A stretch of 64,000 bases of DNA, taken from NCBI GenBank assembly GCA_032690845.1, contig CM064422.1, forward strand, positions 1,240,001 to 1,304,000, in the 5' to 3' direction. Every line of letters starts with the position of its first letter. The stretch's first letter is position 1. The position numbers and the translations under genes are program-made. This stretch comes from Eleusine coracana subsp. coracana (taxonomy: Eukaryota; Streptophyta; Magnoliopsida; Poales; Poaceae). The notes beneath the pieces were generated by a model. The model made no database searches and was not told where the DNA came from. It saw nothing but the letters and a program-made list of their open reading frames with translations. This document shows, one piece after another, positions 56,901-64,000 of the stretch.

Positions 56901-59144
56901 CATAAATTAGCATGTGATAAAGCAACTTATTACTGAAAAGGGCAGGTAGATTAAAAGTAGGTAGTGTTAACTATAGGACATTCGTACCTTATCAGCGATT
57001 GTGAAGTACTCCAATATGGCAGTGTGTACTATAGAATACTCAATAATACCTTTTTCCAAGATAGCCTGAATCACAATAGTCATATGCTGCAGGACGGATG
57101 ACTTCTGCAGTCCAAGCTTGGAAATTGTGTCTAACAAACTGAAAAAGGAGTTAGAGCATTAGGGTTTTGCAGTACTGTACAACAGTAGCCATCTATTTTA
57201 TTTCTAGATAGAGAGAATCCTCTAAGGATAGCTACAAAATCATCTTCCCCCTTGGAACTTCAAAAAATCTTGGTACCACAAAGGGAAGAGGCTAAACTCC
57301 ATCTGAAAATGTGTTTATAAAGATATAACGAGCTTTTGCTCCCTATTTTATCTTTATTCTTTGGCTCTTTGGGGCTTCATCTCTAACCTAACCCAACTTG
57401 CTTAGGATTAAAGGCTTTGTTGTTATTGCTGTTGTTGTTGAAAGATATAGAGCACAGGAACTTTGAAAATACATGACAAGACAGAATATAACCTGTGGGA
57501 CTTCTGTTCAGTCAGGCCCTTGAACAACTGAAGTTCGGTAGAGTACAGCTCCAGTAACAGTTGTCTTCTCTGGGGTGGTGTTGCCAGCTGAAATGCATAG
57601 TCAACGACTGCAAGAAAAAACATATTTAGAAATATGATTTTAATTTACGTTGTTTCTTATAGACATGAACACAACAAGAAAATGTTTTAGTCCCAAGAAC
57701 CTTGGGGTAGGCTAAAGAGATTCCTCCCTTACTATATCTAGATCACAAGCAAGGATTAAAAAACCGGTACAGTAACGGTTTTCGTCTCGCTGAAAACCGA
57801 CTCGGAAAACCGGTAAAACCGACCGAAAACCGTTTTGCTACAGTACACAGAGTCAGTTTTTTCGATAAACCGAACGTCGGTTGAAACCGGACCGGAGAGG
57901 TTTTGTTGAAAACCGGCTGGTTTTCAATGGTTTTTTAATCCCTGATCACAAGAGATGAGACAAATTTTAAGCCAATCGGTACAGCAACAAAATAGAACAT
58001 ATACCTGCAGCTCCTATCGTATGACGCAGAAGTTTGGCAGTTTTACCATGAAGAGAAGATATGAACAAGGCAAACTGTTTTTTTGTTGCTGCAACCAGAG
58101 ACAAGAGCTATGTCTGAGGGTCATATCAAACATAGCAGTACAAAATTGTAAAAGTTACACATGACAACGTAAAAAGTTAAGTGAAATTTACCTAGTTTTA
58201 TGAGTTTCTTAACAAGGAAAACAGCATATTTTTTGCGAGAAAGAATGAGAAAATGTGGCTGCAGAGCATCAAATATAGCATCCCTCTCTGACTGTGAGCA
58301 CCACTTCACACATGACTGCAAACAGAAACCATGACAATCAATAAATGGTGAAAAGCAGCGTATGCAGGCTGATAAACAATTTATATGTTCAGCTTACTTG
58401 AAGAACACGTGCAGTCACATGGGATCCAGCAATATCCAGATATTTTCCATTCATTTTTTGGAGAGCTTGACTTACTATCCTGCATAGTTACCGATTTGGT
58501 CAACATAAGGACATGAGTGTAATGCACAAAACTTTGATACTAATTTCTAATGCTTACCTGGACCTATCCTCATTGCTCACACTGTGGCATCTCATCTTTT
58601 CCCATAGCTTTGTCAGTTCCTGTTATATACAGACGTGATAATCAGTGAAATGGAATTGATTGGCCTAAGTATCAGCTGACTGTAAAGCAGTGCTGTATTC
58701 AGCAGTCATCAATATTGAGGATCCACATGGGTTATGTTGCAACATCCCAATTCCAAGAATCATGATCCCACATCAAAGAATCAGCACTAAAAGTACCTTC
58801 TCAAGGCTGTAATTCTGCTTCCTCCTCATCTTCCTGGCCTCCGACAATTCCTGTAACCAATCGAATCATCCAATTTCAGCTCAGATATAAGTTGAAAGGC
58901 CTCAATCGATATCCAATCTCGAACGGTTCTAGGAATATCAAGCACGCTGCGGTACCTTGGCCGCCAGGCGCTTCTCCCTGGGTGTAACAGGCTGCTTCTT
59001 AGTGACGACTTCAGCGGTGCCGCCATACGGCTGCTTTGTCTTCCCCTTTGCGCCGACCCCGGCATACGGCTTCTTGGTTTTCCCCTCGGCATGCTCGCGC
59101 TTGCGCTTCTTCGGGCTCTGGAGGTCACCGCCGCCGCTGGCCAT
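53988..59144 (-). CDS. PUM24: PUM24/Puf6-type nucleolar Pumilio protein with CPL domain
   Basis: Seventeen exons (5' to 3': 58956-59144, 58797-58850, 58558-58619, 58398-58479, 58192-58315, 58005-58088, 57493-57607, 56988-57138, 56667-56879, 56343-56414, 56124-56174, 55976-56026, 55781-55891, 55532-55696, 54864-54938, 54389-54627, 53988-54117). They join in frame to 655 residues, the normal family length. The N-terminus is basic (SPKKRKREH, nuclear/nucleolar signal). PUF-like helical repeats follow (GSHVTARVLQ, KKYAVFLVKKLIKL, HTIGAAVVDYAFQLA, DFGCLFLSCILSIVDD, DKNGRRPLLQLL), then the CPL region with NFGKDVLYEVAVGGKDN and SSRVIRKLIIDCP. Relatives (Arabidopsis APUM24, yeast Puf6, human PUM3) bind RNA in the nucleolus and act in 27S/ITS2 pre-rRNA processing. 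Intron 13 has a GC donor (GAG|GCAAGT). An intact housekeeping gene. Confidence 0.95.
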
Positions 59145-60851
59145 GGTGCGCTGCTGGCTGGCCCGAGAGGAATCGGCGGCAATCGGAGGCGCTGGGTTTT
59201 CCTCGGTCTCGATGTGCTGTAATAATAGCTAGGGTTTATGCTCAGGACTATGCGGCCGAATGGGCTGCACGGCATGGCCCTTTTCGGTCCGGCCCGGCAC
59301 GCCGTTAGGCCCGACAGGCACGGCGGCACGCCCGCCCGCAAGACGGCCATACACTACGTGGAGGCGGCGCAGCTGAAGCCCATGTGGCGGCGATATTTCC
59401 AGAAGCTATAGCTGGGCCGAGCCCAGATTTCCCCGCTCTGACCGGTCAAACTGCGCAGGGTCATTAGCGTCAATTCACATAGAGGGCGGGAGAATTGAGG
59501 GTTCCCGCGGCTGGCAGAACTGTCCTGCCGCCAATCCGATCTACGCGGATCCGGTGGTGGCAGCGGAACAGCAAACAGCGAGACGGGTGCGGTGGGCCTT
59601 GCGCTTGCTGGTGTTTGGTGCGCCGAGCCGCGCAGCGAGACGGCCGGCTTTGCGTTTTTTCTTTTTGGGTTCTAGTGCTGTCGGTCCGCTCTAATCCGGT
59701 GCGGTGCGGCCGCACGTGAGTGGGCGTGTGCGAGGCAACGATCGCGGCGTCTGCAGGGAGTGAGAGGAGTGAGGTGGAGGGTTGAGCTCGTAGCCTTGGT
59801 AGCCGTCGTCTCATGGTCTCTGGCCAGATGTACTTGGCCTTGTCTAGTCTAGTTCGCTAATAGTACTGTTTCCTTGGATCATTTCTTGAATTTGTTTAGT
59901 ATTTAGTAGCCTGATACAAAATAAAAAAAAGAAAACTCTAATAAAAAATGAAATGGTTTAATAGCTTTACATCCGCTATTTTGATCATGATTTTTCTACT
60001 TCTACAGTGATCAGATTATATTTTTACCTAATTTGGGAAGTTGCATCTGTTGATGAATGATTATACAATGGCGCGTATGTATGAGACCGAATTTATTCTT
60101 TTTTAAAATGGATTTTAATTTTTACTGCCTTTGGAAATGTTCTAAAATGTGGGTATGAAATTTAATTTCAATTACTTTCAGATCTTTCTTTATTTCAAAG
60201 ATGGTTTGTCCTGCATGTGTTAAAAGAGCTTTCCGAGATATCAACAGATTGATTTTCTATATCATCACAGTTACAACATATTACAAATATCAGTATGTTC
60301 AATACATAAATTTATGCTTATTATATTTGTCTTAAAAAACACTGTCTAGGGAAGGGAAAGAAAACCGGTGGGCTCCAGCCCCAGCCCCAGCCCCAGATTA
60401 CCCTTCCACTACATCAGTAGAGCTGTTGCACACTTGCACGAGCCGTGAGTGATGTACAAATACGGCCCAATTTTTCCCCTTTCCCTCCATGGCTTTCTGT
60501 TTCCCTCCAGAGGCGCCCCCCTCTTCCCTCCTCCATTTTGAGATCAAAACCTGATCCCCTCCCTTTTTCTTGTGTCCCCTCCATCATCCCACCCCTTCAC
60601 ATCGCTTCCCTCCACTCGACGCTTCTCCCGCTCCTAACCCCTAGTCCCCTGCAGTCGCGCCGCCGCCGCCGCCACGGCCCCTTAGCGGCTAGATCCGCGC
60701 ACCAGAGATCTCCCCACTGCGGATCGAGCTGCTCCCGCCTCCCGATCCGCGGCGAGGACTGGGAGCCGTGGAGCGCCGGGGCTGTTCGAGCTCGGAGGCG
60801 GAGGAGGGGTGTAGTTCCGCGGTGGTAGATCCGCCGATCCTGGCGCCGGAG
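59145..60851. promoter_or_regulatory. Divergent promoter region between PUM24 and the GATA gene
   Basis: About 1.7 kb between two start codons facing away from each other. The PUM24 side (to about 59830) is GC-rich; the middle (59830-60350) is AT-rich. The GATA side has a CAGCCC repeat (60377-60395), pyrimidine-rich leader sequence and a CGCCGC run (60657-60673). No TATA box was assigned. Open frames here (for example 59470-59814, 60445-60828) lack recognised domains. Confidence 0.45.
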
Positions 60852-61492
60852 ATGGACTCCTCGGTGGAGAAGGTGAGCTCCGATCCGTTGTTTTCTTGCT
60901 CGATCTGTGGTTCAAATGGTGGTTACGGGTCTGAATCGGTTATTTTTCTTGTCGCAGCAGGGGAGCGGGTCGCTGGATCCGGACGAGCGCCCGGCGGCCG
61001 GCGAGCCCAAGGCCTGCACCGAGTGCCACACCACCAAGACGCCGCTTTGGCGCGGCGGCCCCTGCGGCCCCATGGTGAGTCCCGATCCGACCCCTGATCT
61101 CGTTCCGCGGAACCCTAGCCACGCGCAGGGTCCCGCTTCCGTTCCCGATCTGTGCGTTTTTGGCTGATTCGCTCCGATCTGTGTCTTCTTCGGTGCAGTC
61201 GCTGTGCAACGCGTGCGGGATCCGCTACCGGAAGAAGAGACGGGAGGCGCTTGGCCTGGACGCGAACAAGAGCAGCACCGAGCAGCAGCAGCAGAGGAAG
61301 AAGAAGCCCAAGCGAGAGAAGGAGCGCGAGGAGGAAGGGGAGGTGACTGTGGAGCTCCGCTCAGTCGGAGGATTCGGCAAGGAGGTGGTGCTGAAGCAGC
61401 GGCGGCGGATGCGGCGGAGGAGACGCCTCGGCGAGGAGGAGCGCGCGGCCATCCTGCTCATGGCCCTCTCCTCCGGCGTCGTCTACGCCTGA
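60852..61492 (+). CDS. B-class GATA transcription factor with LLM motif
   Basis: Three exons: 60852-60872, 60958 or 60961-61074, and 61199-61492, giving 142 or 143 residues. The single GATA zinc finger has the plant spacing C-X2-C-X18-C-X2-C: CTECHTTKTPLWRGGPCGP then LCNACGIRYRKKRR. It is followed by a strongly basic stretch (KKKPKREKEREEE, RRRMRRRRR) and ends with ILLMALSSG, the leucine-leucine-methionine (LLM) motif of B-GATAs such as GNC/CGA1 and the shorter GATA15/16/17 group. Its small size fits GATA16-like proteins. These bind W-GATA-R sites in the nucleus and influence greening, hormone response and development. The second exon has a tandem CAGCAG acceptor that could add or drop one Gln. 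The finger is split by an intron between GPM and SLC, as in relatives. Confidence 0.93.
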
Positions 61493-64000
61493 CTCCACCC
61501 AGCAACCAAAAAAGATCAGAGGAAGAGAGCTGCAGCTGCAGCAGATTTGCTTGACATGCAGCACAGAGAGATCCGTCTCTCACTACCCTTTTTCCCTGGC
61601 ACTACTATGCGTAGTTTTTTCCGGCTAATTAGTTCGATCAAGCAGGACGAGCGAGTTAATAATGATGTAGTAGCTGTTCTTCGTGTCACTGTTACTGCTG
61701 TTGCCTAGGTGTGATGTTTACTGGTAGTAGTGTGTTAGTAGCGTGTGTAACCTTGGAATGTAAGAAGAGCTTATGATCATCTGTCCGTTCTTGCAAGATT
61801 AGTAAGTACTAGTAGCTCCAGATCTGTCCCTGTGTGCTTCGGTTTTAAATCTGCTGAAATGGTGCCGGAAGTGCCGGTTCTTGATGCTCCCGTCCCGTTC
61901 CTACTGCTTGATCTCGGCAGTGGGAACTGGTGATGACGTCATGGTTGTTTCTGCTGTGCTGGGATCTGATGTGTGCAGGAATGGCTGTTTTTGCGTCATT
62001 GTTGACCTGCTGATGATCATCTGGTGATGTAGGCATGGTTGTTTTTGCTCTGCACCTGATCTGTTTGTTTTGCTGTGTGTTTAAACTTGGATCTGAGAAA
62101 AGTGAGAAAGGCACGGCACTGGAGCTGCTACATCATTCCATTTCAGGCATGGTAAGTGCTGGAATACCCAGCGGCCCAGCATCTATCCCTGCGTTCCTTG
62201 AAATGGAAAAGGCCATCACTCCGCAGTCAACACTTTGTTACTGCTTCCTTACCAGGAATGGATGCTGCTGGGGGGGAAAGGTTCTTGAGATTTTTTCCTC
62301 TTCTGGATGGTGCATCATGATCCTGGGATCTTGTGATTGCTGCGTCGTTTTCTTTGGATGAAGGCTTTGATGCAAACTTAACAATAATACACGAGCTTGT
62401 GGCCTGCCTGTGGGTATCTTGTGATCCCGGTTGTTGGGTTGATCCATTTTTGTTCTCTTCTTGCACGAGCCCGAGATTTTTGTTTTCCATTGTGGCATTA
62501 AACAGCAACACGGCCCTCGTGTTGCAGCTCGAGATAGTGACAAGGCTGGCTGTTGTTAGCACATTCCAAGCGGCGTGATAATATATTGTACCTTAATGAT
62601 TTGGCGATGCTTTCCAGTTCCGGGAAGGAACTGAGACCACCCTGGTTTTGTTTTCTTTGTGCAAGTATCATGGGAAAGGACAGAGGTGTGGTGAGCTCCA
62701 TTGGGAGGTGAAATGGGAGGTTGGGTCCGGTGGCCACATGGCATGAACTGTGGACATGTGTCGCGAACAAGGCAAAGAGCCATGGGTTTCTACACCTCTG
62801 TCCATGTCGCCATCTCCGACTGTTACTATGGGCAATCTTTTCAATGGGTCCCAACATCCATGGCAGCCATTGCTTTGTTGGTTCCTTTGGACAACATTTC
62901 CCTGCTTTTTTTGTGTCCAAAATTTTTTGGCCCTATGGGCATGGCAGAGTCTTCATTTTGAGATAGGCCCAAGTAATGTGATCAGGATGTGATCGAGTGC
63001 TTTGATACGTTAGGCCATAGTACTTTGGTTTGCTTTGCCGTTTTCTGGCTTTTCAGTACGGACTAACGGGCTACGCGGTCATATAATTCTTCTTTTGCAT
63101 GAAACAAGCAACGCTACAAGTACTTAAGTAACTTTTTCAAAGGATCAACATTATGTGACTTAGTATTATTTTTTAATCAAGGAAGAAATAAAATGTCTAG
63201 GCATTGAATATCGCTACATAGTGTCGTTTTTGTTACGTTGACCGGTTTTATTTTAGGTGTATATATATATGACATCGATTCAAATAATTATATGTCAATA
63301 GAAATCATGATAATAATTATAAAAGTATAATACTTAAAAACTCACTACACGACATAACTAAAAAGAGGAGAAAAATATTGACAACTAGAAATCCTCCTTT
63401 TCCTTTTGTAGGTATTGGCAGTTACCGAACTACACGTCTTAAATTTTATTAACATCATGAGAAAAAGAAAAAATATAGAAAAAAGTCACATAAACAACGT
63501 TTCATAGTAATATCCGTTACTAAACGTTTCTACATTAATGCCCGTTCTTCGTCTTCCTCCCGCCATCGTCTCCTTGCTATCTACATCCTCCATTGTTGAG
63601 TCCTGCGACCTTACATTATACTCTCTCTTTTTCATTTTTTGACAAATCTCTCTCCATCAGCTCGTTTTAGTGATGTATATCTCTATGACATATGCTTTAT
63701 GAAGATCCAATTTGGGAGGAATAGCCTAACTCATAAAAGTGCTTGTGCACTGTAGTCATTGTCTCCCAAAAGAGGTAGCCCCATCGAGCAACTTGCCTTT
63801 TTATCAAGAATCAACCAAGTTGCAAGTTATTCAAGCTAGAAAAGAGAGAATGTGGCTAGGCGAAGAAAATGGGCCGGAGTTTCCACCAATTTTCCTCGTC
63901 CGAAAAACCGGACAAGGAACAAGGGACCGACGGAGCAGCGCAACCAGGCCCGACGGAACTCAGGAACAGGGAGGCGGAGAACAGCCAACGCGACAGCCCC
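61493..64000. other. GATA 3' region and intergenic sequence, no further gene supported
   Basis: The first several hundred bases are the likely 3' UTR and downstream flank of the GATA gene. From about 61850 to 63000 there are short overlapping open frames on both strands with no recognised domain. From 63100 the sequence is AT-rich. No transposon ends, RNA genes or repeats were identified with confidence. Confidence 0.4.

Noticed and set aside
60377..60395. CAGCCC repeats as a specific regulatory element
   Set aside because: Short low-complexity run; no evidence beyond composition.
61845..63000. Overlapping small frames after the GATA gene
   Set aside because: No conserved motif, no start context, and mixed strands; treated as 3' flank.

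Overview
This is nuclear DNA of a flowering plant, almost certainly a grass and probably a panicoid (sorghum/sugarcane/maize relatives). The reasons are GC-rich first exons with GT-AG introns, CACTA, hAT, Tourist-like and Au-SINE-like elements, a chromovirus-type Ty3/gypsy element, a Sirevirus-type Ty1/copia element, and plant gene families (lipase class 3, PMEI, J-domain protein, PIR2-like/DUF3615, PUM24, LLM-type B-GATA). The species cannot be fixed from sequence alone. All exon models come from reading splice signals and checking that codon phase is kept; there was no transcript evidence.

Layout. 1-3.5 kb: a CACTA end and gene A, a small membrane-anchored proline/serine-rich protein. 3.66-5.26 kb: a partial copy (introns plus exons 3 and 4) of the lipase gene found intact at 26.9-31.6 kb. 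5.8-6.6 kb: a small cysteine-rich secreted peptide gene with an in-frame stop. 7-12 kb: TE remnants (TIR element, copia and LINE pol scraps, hAT MITE). 12.87-22.84 kb: gene B, paralogue of A, split inside its transmembrane-helix codons by an 8.8 kb Ty3/gypsy element that is otherwise structurally complete. 25.2-25.8 kb: a PMEI-domain protein. 26.3-26.7 kb: a mosaic block made of a lipase exon-7 scrap and a copy of the PMEI upstream region. 26.9-31.6 kb: a seven-exon lipase class 3 gene. 33.2-44.5 kb: a Sirevirus-like copia element whose 3' LTR is cut off and joined to an RNase H-like scrap. 45.3 kb: a SINE with perfect target duplication. 46.7-48.5 kb: a J-domain gene. 49.5-52.6 kb: a PIR2-like/DUF3615 gene with a frameshift. 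52.8-53.6 kb: a LINE 3' end. 54-59.1 kb: a complete 17-exon PUM24/Puf6-type gene. 60.85-61.5 kb: an LLM-domain GATA factor.

How it fits together. The order gene A(+) then lipase scrap(-), and gene B(+) then lipase(-), suggests an old tandem duplication of a two-gene module. One unit later lost most of its lipase; the other had its gene B interrupted. The cellular genes look like unrelated housekeeping or regulatory genes, not an operon-like or clustered pathway. No CRISPR, prokaryotic or organellar features were seen. The most unusual points are the gene A/B pair with its shared reading-frame offset, the stop-containing cysteine-rich peptide gene, the extra ORF upstream of gag in the gypsy element, the third ORF and palindrome-rich LTRs of the copia element, and several natural empty-site pairs that order the insertions in time.
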